From Pterobdella sp. o SKG-2022 (lineage: Eukaryota > Annelida > Clitellata > Hirudinida > Piscicolidae), in NCBI GenBank assembly GCA_964035795.1, contig OZ038321.1, forward strand, positions 5,026,200 through 5,090,199: 64,000 bases of DNA, written 5' to 3'. Below the pieces are notes generated by a model. That model had not been told where the DNA came from and did no database searches. It saw only the letters and a program-made list of their open reading frames with translations. This document shows, piece by piece, positions 28,501-49,600 of the stretch; the stretch's first letter is position 1, and each line of letters starts with the position of its first letter. The translations under genes and the position numbers were made by a program.

Positions 28501-31500
28501 CCATAAGTGGGTGACTGCGGTCAAAGTTGAGTGTTTCAACTAATAGCAGCTTAATTAGTTAAGTTTGAGTTTTAAAAAAGAATATTTTAAAAAACTTGAT
28601 AATTTAAGATTTTTTAGCGAAGAGCTTACTGGATTCAGCTAAATAAATACTTTGAGTTTGTTTCCCATATTTTCAAACTAGTTAGGTTCAAATATTGAAG
28701 GTTTGTTTTTTGAAAAAACTTTTGCAGAAATAGATTAAGGAATAAGATTTTTAATGATAAATATACATTCGTTACAACGGAACAATTAATCAAAAGACGA
28801 TTAAGATTAATTAGGAAAAGATTAGCAAAAATGTTCATGATACAATTGGTTTGCATGAGATTTCCAAGATGTCTTCCCAACTCCAGTCTCTTAACATAAA
28901 TTATTTCATGAAATTATCATTTCAAAAAATATCATCATAATCATAATACTAATAATAAGATAATAACAAATAACTATGATAAAACACGGGCATTAGACGC
29001 ACCGTGTGACTTATCAGTGATTACTTCCTTAACTATTTCCTTTATGATAATAATAAAAACAACAATAAAAATAATAAAAATAAGAATATTATTCAACATT
29101 TATGATAGTAAAGTAATAGTTTTTAAAAATAATACTATCGAAAATCGTAAGATTGAGAAAAAAAATTTTGAAACAAAATAACTACGGTTAAAAGGCCATT
29201 AATAAAATACATTTTCAAATAAATATAGAAATAAATAGGTATAATAGTAATAAACAAGAACAATGAAGTACTGAGGGTAATTCCAGCAAAAAAATCTTAC
29301 TTCAAATGCTTTTCACAACTTCATTCGGAAGCCTGTGGGAGATTCAGATATAAGGCTCTTCAGAGGGAGAGAGTGTTATTGATATTGGTTGTTATTTAAT
29401 ATGGTATTAAAGCTGCAAGCTAGTAGGCTCGGCTTAATCTTTAAAGGCAGTCAAGTTTCGTGTGGTTATTAATGAGCAAATTTGAAAAAAAAATTAGAAC
29501 CATGAGTAAAGTTGAAATGATTTAGATAGATATGTCCAAGTTTTAAACTGAATTTGAAAAGAATGGAAAATAAAAAAAATAAAAATAAATTGTCGCAACT
29601 AATAGTCTGTCATTATTGATAATAACATCGAAGTTGTAAAAATACTTCCAAACACAATTATCAAAAGTTCATGCGTGTTAGCTATCAAATAGATGGCTAG
29701 GACGATGAAGACGATGATAATGGTAGTGGTGATGATGATGATGATGGTATGGTGATGAGGATGTTGGTGTGGTGGGGATGAGAATGATGATGTTGATGAG
29801 GTAGCGGTGATGATGAAAATGATGATAACTTTGACGATGGTGATGATGATGATGGTGATGATAATGAGAGGGAAGATGGTGATGATAGTGATGATGAATT
29901 GGGTTGGTCGGGGCTTGAGGTTGTTATAATTTATTTTCAAAAATTTTATTTTGAAATCTGATCAGAATTTCATTATAAATTTTATAAATTTAAAAAAAAC
30001 TCTGAATAATTTTTGTCTAAAACAATTATTGATAATTTTGAAAAATTCACTCGATTAAGCAAAAATATTTTTTTTAAATAAATCAAGTACTTCTTCAGAA
30101 TAAAAATTTTAAATTTGAATTTAAAATATTCCAAAAACTATTTGAAATGTTAAAATGGTAATAAATTTATTTATTTGAGCATCAAAAAATTGAAATTTAA
30201 TTATCAACTTTTGGATGCATTTCAAGCCAAAAGTTTTTTTATGAGCCCGTAGGATTCAAGTCTCTAACACGCACCACTTTACGTTTCAATTAATGTGTTT
30301 TATACGTTGAATGAACTCAAAGTTTGATTCTAAAATAGTGTGAAAAAATCATTTTTTCTTACATGGGTTGTTTTTTGTACTAGTTTTCAACTATCCATAT
30401 ATGCTATCAAGATTTTTTCTAAGCAGTTTAAACTAACTAAAAATTGAGTTTTCTGTGAATTTAATTTTTTTTTTAATCTTTTAAAAAAAATTTAATGTAT
30501 TTTAAATTGGAACATTTCAGTTTGTTGATTTTTCTGCTTTGAAAAGTTTGTTTCTCAAATAATTTTTTAAGCGGCTTTGAAGCAGTACTGAAATTGTATT
30601 TGGAATAATTCATTCATTTATACGGTTTCCAATTTATCAAACCCATTTTTCAGCTGTGAACACCACCTGAAAACTATCTCCACTCCAAATTTAAAAATTT
30701 TTTTATGAATCTAAGGAAATAACAAATATTAACTTAATTAATCCGCACCAACACTTCACAAACACAACAGCTGTCTCACAAGACGCCTTAACTAGCATTT
30801 AATGTTTCTTTTATTTTCTCATATAGAACAGCTTTGGGACCAGTTTTTTATTCAAAAATTGAAAGGGCTTCGTTATATTTTTTTGTGTTTAATTGGGGAA
30901 ACTTGCATGCATTGTATTGACGGGAGCTGTTCAAATATAAATTAGATTTTGTTTGAATACACCCCCTATATTAATTAGTAATTATTTTACCGCTTTTCTC
31001 TCGAAAACCATTTTTGTGCCTATCTCGTGGACGTCTACAGTTGTGTGATATAGTCCTAAATACATTTTCATGTTTATTGAAAAGATTTCTCAAATCTGAA
31101 GAATTTAAAAGTTAAATCAATATATGTTAACTAATTATATTCATAAAACACCGTTGAAATTTTTATATTAAAGAGTTTTCTAGGATAAAATTTCAAAGAG
31201 TTCGTATACAGCTGGCATCTTGTTTGTAGCATCTTTCTCGTATTATTTATGTCACAATTCCATTTTGATTATTCATCTCAACACATTTTTTATCTAAAAA
31301 CCTCCTCATTTTTTATTTATTTCAGTTTTATAATTCATGGTTCATTTTTTTAGTTGAAATAATCTTAAAATGAAACATCGTTCAGTTCTACAAGAGATGG
31401 TTTCTATTTTATATATTGTTCAAAAGCAATTGAACAATTCACTGAGTTCTCAAATAGTAATCTTCAATCTATAATCATTCAGTCATAAAATGATAAGAAC

Positions 31501-34420
31501 TAATTATTTTCATTGGTACGTTAAGACTTAACTGAGTGACTTGACCGCCAGGGTACAACAGGAACAAGCATTCTTTCAACATTGCTCACTACAACCACTC
31601 CAAATTACACAAGAAACCATCACTCAACAAATATACAAGTATATTAGGTACTTTTTATTGAAGATAGTTATAAATTAAAAAGTTTAGGCTTCATTATCTT
31701 TTCCCTTATGCTTTCGAAATCTGAAGACATAATGAGAGTCAATTTCGAAAGTTTATAACTATTTATTGTTTCCTTTTAGTTGTTTGTGAAAAAAATTAAA
31801 AATTTTATTTAAATAAAAATTTTTTTCAAATAAATTTTTTTTAAAAGATTTTCAAATCAATTGTGTAATGGCGTTCCAATGTTTATTCAAATTCAAAAGA
31901 AGACGTATGAAAAAACTAGTCTTGAGTGTCATAAAAACTCCTAACTTTAAAATATTGTTGAAAATAGAAAAAATAATCTATAAAAAACAAAAAATATTCT
32001 GAAAAAAGTTTTTTGTAGTCAAACACAACCAACAAAACTTGAAAATATGGATACTCTCCAGAAATAATTGTTTAAGATCCAATATTGAATGGAAATATCT
32101 GGAAACATTTTCAAGCCATGTTTTATGAACATTTGAATAAATCAGTAACATTTAAAGTAAATCTTAAATGTATTTCAAATTCAAAAGCCATAAAATTCTT
32201 TAAACACAAAGGCACAATAGATAGATTTTGATTTACACAAACTTTTTTGACGATCAATGTTAAAAATTATACTTAAATTAGGTGAATTGAGAAAATTGTG
32301 TGATAAGCCATCACTAAAAAATGTTATTACTGTGAAATTGATTGGCCACATTGATTACTCTATATCTGCTATTGCAAGCAATTTATCTTTTAGTACGAAG
32401 TTAAGCCCGGACCATACTTTAAACTTTTTAATGGCTGTCTTAAGAATAATTCTTCTTATAAAGAAATTATCTTCATAGACTTTAGCAGTTTTTATCTGAA
32501 AATTATATTCAAAATTTAAAAATGAAATAAAGTAAAAACATGAGCATAATATTGTAAGGTCTCAATATAATAGAAATTTTATTCCAAACAGAAACATATA
32601 TCAATATTTTATACATGTTCAAAGATTGCATGTTTTTATTAAGAACATAGATAACTATTTGAATTTTTTGGCCCTGAATAACGGAAAGAAGAAATTTGTC
32701 CATTTATTCTTGCATGTAACTTATGACGGCTATTCTTTTGCTGGATCACACAGCCCTATTCAATTTACAATGTCAAGTGAAAAATCTCGCCACAATTGAA
32801 TTCTTTGCATAAGTATGGAGTTTTCAGAGATAATATTCAAATAAAACAAATTTATCAAAACTTATTGCTAGTTAATTTAGAAAAAGCAATTAAAATGATG
32901 AATTTTTTGCATTTTCAGAGTTTTATAATTAATAGAAATGTAGTTTTACAAAATTCATTTTGAGGCTCGCATGGTCTTTGGTGATTCTGTGAAATATTTC
33001 AGAGAAAAAATTCTTTTTCTCTATCTATCTATTGAAAGAGATAATAAAAAGTGAAAATGAAAGAAGCACAGAGGTTAAAGGAAGAGAGATGAAATAGCCG
33101 AATGACCCACTAAAAGAAAGAAATACTTATATATTAAGACACGAAAGGAATAACCCAGAACATAAATTTCAAAAGTCTTGGAAAATATAAACATGCTTAT
33201 ATAAACATCCATAAACTGCCTTTCCCACGCTGTGTTCTGGAGCACTACACCCTCAACAATTACTCATAATGCCATTGATAAATTGTGGTATTTATTTGTA
33301 TTAGTATGTTTCTATGCTGAGTTCTAATGATAAATGACAAAGATTCATTATAGATATGAATATGTTGTAGGTGAAATTTGTATCTGTTATCACATCTTTC
33401 ATCATTATATAATTAGATCTGTCTTTAATATCATAAGTGCCTTCTCGACCGCTTGGCAATTAAAATTTAATTTAACTTTTATAGTTATTTCTCCAAATTC
33501 TGCAAACCATTTTTTTTTTATGTAACTTTTAATTAAAATCACCATGAAATCTTTCCACCACAGTATCATCTTCAACTTGCAGTCGAAGTTATGATTGATT
33601 AATGCAACTCTCAAGCCATACAAATGCTTCAAAGCAAATACTCGCATTCGAACGCCTTCATGACAATGTTTATATAATATATTATTGGCATTGCTTTGAG
33701 AATATAAAAAAATTGAAGGTTCTACAGAATTGGATTATTGAAAAAGCTTTTAAGCGAAAAGCTTCCATTTTGAATAAATCGGCTTTAGACTCAAATGTCA
33801 ATTTTATTATGTCTCAATTTTTTATTTTCCATTCAACATTTTTATTACAAAAGCTTTTCTCGGGCTTATAGCCTGACATACGAGCACGCAAAGTTTTTTC
33901 TTTAAACTTTTTTAAAAGTAATTGTTGATATAATCAAATTGTCACTCCATGCTGAAATACATCAATAAACTTCAAAAGAAACTTATCAGCTCTCTGACGT
34001 GATTTTTATAATGCTACAGAATAATCTTTTATTTAAAAACTCATTAAATATTTTTAATAAGAGTATGAAGTATCAAAATTTCTCTAAAATTGATCATAAT
34101 CGTCATATGAATGAAATTTTCATTCAAGATTCTTATAAAATTTACAACTTTTTGAAAATAGTAATAATTCTTTAAAATAAAATTTTCAAAATTTAATTTT
34201 TGTTGATCTATTAGTTTATAGTATTTCAAATATATACTACTCAATACAAGCACTAAGTTTCATAGGAACAATTTTCAACCCAGGTTATGTGAAGAAACGC
34301 AAGAAAAAGCTACACCAGATACCGCCAAGACCGCAAGGTTTGTACGGCCTATGTTCTTCCACCCAGCCCTCCACCATTACACTCATTGTAACTTACACAT
34401 TGTTTTGTTTCTCGAGGTAG
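1739..34420 (+). CDS. Ephrin (GPI-anchored, ephrin-A-like), 5' end missing
   Basis: Ligand of Eph receptor tyrosine kinases, expected on the outer cell surface. Exons: 1739-1856, 12655-12749, 13575-13654, 22121-22474, 31552-31638 (possible cassette) and 34284-34420 with the TAG stop. All junctions keep frame. The first exon reads VIEVKLSDEVDFVCPFY, then YYIIHR. The second reads VDEESYSKCRL and ILNCSTPFLPKR. The third reads YTILFETFNPIPNAPEF and YYFIS. The fourth reads TSTGNYKGLDN and YGACHNFHMKLIFSV. Together these give the ephrin fold with its four conserved cysteines (CPFY, SKC, NCS, GAC). A low-complexity Tyr/Asp/His/Ser linker follows, then a basic stretch (KKRKKK) and a hydrophobic C-terminus (STITLIVTYTLFCF). 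No cytoplasmic tail follows, which favours a GPI anchor. About 290 residues are visible; the signal peptide exon is missing. Introns reach 10.8, 8.5 and 9.1 kb. Confidence 0.88.
4483..4573. repeat. (TAA)n microsatellite, about 30 copies
   Basis: An essentially uninterrupted TAA/ATA array inside the first visible ephrin intron. The poly-leucine open frame on the minus strand is an artefact of this repeat. Confidence 0.95.
5656..5700 (+). repeat. Half-copy of the AAGCTTTTCG fold-back family
   Basis: Contains ACGAAGCTTTTCGT followed by ACATTATCAAGTG, the two conserved blocks of the family described at 62773-62975. Only one arm is present here. Confidence 0.55.
8200..8349 (-). mobile_element. 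Fold-back element copy A with 13-bp target duplication
   Basis: Inverted arms at 8201-8231 and 8284-8314 (31 bp, one mismatch) enclose the ACGAAGCTTTTCGTTAAC core. A one-sided tail follows the right arm (through TTTACGGTTTGGCTTTTG). The whole unit is flanked by the direct repeat TGTTACAAAATCA at 8187-8199 and 8350-8362. The arm and tail match copy B at 48296-48430 in the opposite orientation. Confidence 0.8.
13655..22120 (+). other. Ephrin intron of 8.5 kb, no features recognised
   Basis: GTAAGT donor after YYFIS and CTCCTCACAG acceptor before TSTGNYKG. The content is AT-rich with a short (AT)n run near 20274-20291. I see no other gene or recognisable transposon. Confidence 0.65.
22121..22474 (+). 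CDS. Ephrin exon 4: end of receptor-binding domain plus low-complexity linker
   Basis: The first third finishes the ephrin domain (GLDN, GACHN, MKLIFSV). The remaining ~85 codons encode a linker with repeated D-Y-S/P units and H-S-K-P units, rich in Tyr, His, Ser, Pro and Asn. The frame hits a TGA soon after the GTTATT donor at 22475. Splicing there as G|GTTATT joins in frame to either 31552 or 34284. The stop could also be a genuine alternative end giving a soluble form. Confidence 0.8.
24122..24216. mobile_element. Fold-back element copy D
   Basis: Left arm GGATATTTATGGACACTAAT and a right arm that is its near reverse complement (ATTAGTGTTCAAAAATATCC) enclose TACGAAGCTTTTCGTTAAC. The flanking direct repeat is unclear; only AAATAAG can be argued. 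Confidence 0.7.
24745..24860. repeat. Imperfect GTA/AGT triplet repeat
   Basis: Trinucleotide-rich stretch (agtagtggt, gtagtacttgtagta and similar). It produces valine- or threonine-rich open frames on both strands with no family signal. Confidence 0.7.
29695..29900. repeat. GAT/GGT-rich imperfect minisatellite
   Basis: About 200 bp dominated by gatgatgatg and tggtgatga units with strong purine skew on the + strand. The Ile/Thr-rich open frame on the minus strand is a by-product. Confidence 0.8.
31552..31638 (+). CDS. Possible cassette exon of the ephrin linker
   Basis: An 87-nt open segment between CCGCCAG and GTATAT with phase 1 at both ends. It can therefore be included or skipped between 22474 and 34284 without changing frame. 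It encodes 28 whole codons rich in Asn, His, Lys and Tyr (HYNHSKLHKKPSLNKYT), compositionally like the neighbouring linker (HSKPSHSLPYLHSKP). The polypyrimidine tract is weak. Composition and phase are the only support. Confidence 0.5.
34284..34420 (+). CDS. Ephrin last coding exon with GPI-signal-like tail
   Basis: After the CCCAG acceptor the frame reads YVKKRKKKLHQIPPRPQG, then a Ser/Thr stretch and STITLIVTYTLFCFSR followed by TAG. The order basic stretch, small residues, about 14 hydrophobic residues, stop is the usual layout of a GPI attachment signal. The frame joins exactly in phase to the upstream exons. Confidence 0.75.
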
Positions 34421-34612
34421 TCAACTAAAGGATTGTATAGAGTTTTTATTGATATGTAAATTGGATATATTTTGTTTAAATGGACTGTATATTTTGTTGT
34501 TGAGCATACATTTATTTAGTTGATGGCTCGTTAGATCTTGTACGACAGTGTCTGGATAGAATTTTCATTGTTTTCTGTTCATTATTACGTATCTTTCCGA
34601 ATAAGTTTAAAA

Positions 34613-34618
34613 AATAAA
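34613..34618 (+). promoter_or_regulatory. Candidate ephrin polyadenylation signal AATAAA
   Basis: First AATAAA I noticed after the ephrin stop, 193 nt downstream. In AT-rich DNA such hexamers occur often by chance. Confidence 0.35.
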
Positions 34619-35071
34619 TATATTCTCTTTTTGTTTTGAAGTTTTTCACAAAAGCCTTATCGAGTTAATGAGGTAGATGACAGATGGCTCTCGAGCGCCA
34701 TCATACTATATCAAACCCTTTAGTGATAAACTCTATACTATGCAAAATGCATTGAAAAATTTAACTCATCAATTATTGGGATATTTTATCGCCAATTTTT
34801 CAATAAATTAAGCCACAAATGGTACTTAATTACCATAACTAACAAATCTGTGCATGGGTAGATGCCTGCGGCAGTCTTATTCTGGAAAGGTAATAAAACT
34901 AAATCTGCACTTAAAACAAAGTGCTTTGGAGACAATTTTCTGCAAAAGCTTCATTTGATCAACGCAGTATTATATATTCTAGTGAGCTTTAATATTTCAT
35001 TCAGTTAAATGCAAACCATAATATTTTAACCATCGAAAAAAGCTGAAAAGTGAAATTACTTTTGTTACAGA

Positions 35072-35077
35072 TTTATT
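35072..35077 (-). promoter_or_regulatory. Candidate calumenin polyadenylation signal AATAAA (minus strand)
   Basis: TTTATT on the + strand, about 245 nt beyond the calumenin stop. Chance occurrence cannot be excluded. Confidence 0.3.
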
Positions 35078-35321
35078 GTGGTTGATGGTTAACGATATGT
35101 TTCAACAAATAAATGCCACGACAAAATGATCATGAGGCTAACAATGACTTATTCAAATAAAATACACATTAGATATACTCTTCAAACATAATAGATTCAA
35201 ACGTTTAAAGACAATATTTGATATCGGTTTAGATTAATGCTATTACTAAGCTGTATTGGAAGACTAACACGTAATGAAGCATTCAAAGTAATAGTGATAA
35301 TGGATATAGCATATAAAGTCA

Positions 35322-45782
<10,461 letters not shown>

Positions 45783-46699
45783 CTTGTAAGTGACTGAAAT
45801 CAATGGAAGAGATTACGAAACGTTAATTTTATTAGTTTTTGTTTTGAGTTGTGTTTTTACTCTATTTCTATTTTAAAAATTATTTATTCGAAATTATCTT
45901 AGATTTAGATAGAATAATTTTATTTGTAAAATTTTCGTCCTTGAAGTTATTATATTTATTATAAAAGAATACATCAATTGTTTGAACTATCTTAATAAAA
46001 CAAATAGAATTAACCTGATGGAGAAATGCAGTTGATTATTTTCGAGTCTGAGTAAGTTCCAACGTTGTGTTTATTTCCAGCTCACTACAGCTGGTAGCTG
46101 ATGTTGTGTGAATATTTAATTAAACCTAAGCGCTATTATGCTTATGGAATTCAAATTTCAAAGAATAGAAAAAATGTAAAAAAAAAATTTGGAAATAGGT
46201 GAAATTATCTTTAAAAGTGCAGAAATGATAAGAAAAATTTTAAATATTTAACTTTTTCTAAGAATCAGCCCACTTTGTTCCACACTCTTATCTCTTCACA
46301 CTGAGTGAAATAAAACAATTAAATTCATATTAGATATAATTAATCTCTTCATTTGTACATATTGAGGATGAAATTAGAATGCTATCAAGTTTGATTTTCT
46401 TAAACATGATAATTTCGAATCGATAGATAAAATAAATGAATAAAATTAAGACACATGAACTTCATAAAGAACAATTAAATTAAGATACAAAATAATAGTA
46501 ATGATGTCAACTTATGTAACGCTAGTATGTAAATGAAGCGCTTAACAAACAATAAGGTTGTAAAAAGACTTTCTTAAACAGTATCTTTGATATCTCTATG
46601 ACAACATCTCTCAACTTAATTACAGGCTTCAGGTGAGAAAATTTAATTGTAACTGCATTGATTTCCTTTCTTCCTTCTCCGCCTGATGTCTTTAAATCA
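45783..46699. promoter_or_regulatory. Head-to-head intergenic region of calumenin and CFAP52
   Basis: About 0.9 kb between two divergent start codons, presumably holding both promoters and 5' untranslated regions. No canonical promoter element is convincing. A possible untranslated calumenin exon near 46015-46080 could not be supported. Confidence 0.45.
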
Positions 46700-49600
46700 A
46701 TGGAAGGCAACAACACAGGAACTAGTGAACTTAGTTTACAATGTATAAATGGTTTTGAAGGTAGAATATTCAATTTTAGTTTACTTCAAAATATTTAGAA
46801 GCATTGACACAATTTTATTATAAGCATATTTGAAATAAAACTCATAAAATAAAAAATTGATACACAGTATATTTTTATTCAATTCTATTTAGCACTTCAC
46901 ATTTTAGAAAACATTTCTACTACAACTCCAAAGGTGGTGTTCCTTCCGGTCTGCGTGTGCATCCGGACAGTCGCCACTTTGTGTACCCTGTGGGATGCAG
47001 CGTCATAGTAGAAGAGATTAAGTCACAGCGTCAGCAGATCCTATCTGGTCACAGCAACAAAATTTCATGCATGTGCATATCAACCTCTGGGCTCTACATA
47101 GCTTCTGGTCAGACAACCTTTCCTGGCTTCAAGGTTTTTACCATTCAACTTTTACAATGGGGAATTTTTTTCCATTTTAAACTTTATTAAAAACATTTTT
47201 TTACATGTTTTAGTGAACACAATGCTTAGAAAAAGTTGCATCATAACACAGGCAGATACAATAGTATGGAATTACGAGACAAAGAAACAGCACTGTAAGC
47301 TGGCCATCCATCGGAATGGTGTACAAGATGTTTCTTTCTCACAAAACGAAAAGTTTTTAGTGACTCTTGGAGGGTCAGATGATGGCAGGTAATAGCTTGA
47401 AGCTCATCATTTTTAGTTTAAGAATCAAATACTATTAATAAACTAATAATAGTTGAATCAAAAACTTTAAATCAACTAGAACTTTTGAAGTGGTCAAAAA
47501 TACTTTATTGAATGTTTTGTTAACGACATTAAGCTTAATGTGAAACTCAAAACAAACAGTCTTGTGGTTTGGGACTTGGACCGCAAGGAAGCCCTGTGTG
47601 GCAGTCCTGCACAGTCTTTGAGCGCTGGCCTCACGAGCACTGTGCGGTTTCTCAACAACGACAATAACTCTTTCATCACCGCTGGAAAGTGAAGACTATT
47701 TTTGTATTTGAATTACTATAAAAGAATTTTTAGATTTTCTTACTTTTAGACCTATTAAGTTTTTTGAAAAAGTGTATAATGTAATTAAGCAAAACTGTCG
47801 GAAGGATTAAATTATAAAAAACTAGCGTTCAACAAGCCTTGATTGCAGAACTGTTCTGCGGGTCTGGAACTTAGATATCGAACATCGAAAACTGACAGCA
47901 GGAGATATAAACCTAGGTGTTACTAAACGAAATATCAACAACATTCGAGTAAATATACAATTTTCTTTTATTTTAATCATACTTTTAATTATTTAGCGAA
48001 ACATTGCGGGTATGGAGAATGGATGAAAAGACATATAAACTGGCATTCAAAAACGTGTCAGTAGGACCAAACAAAAGGGTTGTTAAAAAGTTGCAGGTCA
48101 GCTAGATTAGTCTGCTGTTTGATGTTTTCACGTCGGCCTTTCTACACCCTTTCACAGCAAATCTCAACTTCAAAGCTTCACGTCAATTTCACAATAACTC
48201 ATAAAACACCCTGGAATATAACGTTTCACATTTTCATGATACTAATAGGATAAATTTTTGAACAATTTGTGTCTTTAAAAACATAGATGATTATGATTTT
48301 TTCAAAAGCCAAACCGTAAAATGAATATAATTTCAGAACACTAGTAAGTTTATTAAGATACGAAGCTGTTACGTTGTTAACGAAAAGCTTCGTTTCTTAA
48401 TAAACTTACTAGTGTTCTGAAATTATATTTATAGATGATTATGCTTAAAGATTCTGAAGGATGACAGTTACTTCGTGTGTGGAACCACTTCTGGAGATTT
48501 GATGGCGATTAATTTAGAAACGAAGAACTTCCATCTGTTGAGTCCCGAGAAGGAGAGATTAGAAGGTGGAGTGACAGCTGTAACTTTGTTAGAGAGTGGC
48601 AGGGTGGCTGTAGGTTCTGGAAGAGGGAAGATCGCTCTTTTGAAATCTATCAATGAAAGATTCAAAAAAACCGAGTTAGTGAATTGACAGCATCTTAACT
48701 GCAAAAACCTGTTTGAAATTTTCAATGACTATTGATGATAAATCAACAAATTTTATTTTTTTGAGTACTTTATGGAAAATAAGCTAAAATTTTCGATATA
48801 CATAAACGTTTTATGCTAAAACTAAACTTATCGAAAAATCTGAATTTTGTTTTTAATAAATGCATCGCAAGTTTTTCTAATTCAAAGTTTTCTTTTATAT
48901 ATTTCATAATTTACATACAATGTTTCTAAAAATATACTATCTTCAGTAAGTTCCAGATGCTAGACGGAGTAGTGACCTCAATTGTCTCTGTTAAAAACGA
49001 TGTAAGTCAAAAGTATATAACATGAAATCAACCAATGAAGAAAGTATGAGATAAATATATATATGCTAAAAATTGAAGTTGTACGTGGGGACTAGTACAG
49101 GAAACACTTACCATCTCGACTCCACAACGTTTGATAAAAAACTTCTCAAAACCAGCCACCACAACGCTGTGAGATGCCTTTGTTTCCCTAAGTAAGTGTT
49201 TTAAAGTTTGAAGTAAGAGTAGAAGGATTTTTACAAAGTTTTATTTCAAATGAAGTTATTTTTTATTATACGTTGAATTGATATAACTCTTTGCCTTTAT
49301 AACATTTTTAATTTTTTCGAGACCCAGTTCAATACAGTGAAGAATCAACCCGTCAGTGCTTGCTCGGATCTGTTGTTGTCATGTTCCACACAAGATATAA
49401 GGTTATGGAAGACAAAGGATCTACAAGAGTTACTAAGATTGAATGTTGCTAACAAAACATGCAATGTTGTGGCTATCACCAAAGATGGAAAAAGCATTCT
49501 AAGTGGCAAGGATTTGATTATATTGCATAGAAAATACAAGATACAAAAACTTGAAAATATTGTTTTGAATTAATTTATTAATATAAATTTTATATTAGAT

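Larger units (their letters stand above)
22475..31551 (+). other. Ephrin intron of 9.1 kb
   Basis: Contains a fold-back copy (24122-24216), an AGT/GTA-rich stretch (24745-24860) and a GAT-rich imperfect repeat (29695-29900). No exon in it fits the ephrin phase. Around 26780-26990 a faint Gypsy-like reverse transcriptase resemblance was considered and rejected. Confidence 0.6.
34421..35321. other. Convergent intergenic region between ephrin and calumenin
   Basis: About 0.9 kb separating the ephrin stop from the calumenin stop on the opposite strand. It should hold both 3' untranslated regions. No coding signal seen. Confidence 0.7.

Noticed and set aside
29599..29940. 113-codon Ile/Thr-rich open frame on the minus strand
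   Set aside because: Reverse translation of a GAT-rich minisatellite, with no family resemblance.
30655..30790. Stretch after TTTTTCAG, considered as a further ephrin linker exon
   Set aside because: The required frame meets a stop (TGA) within six codons.
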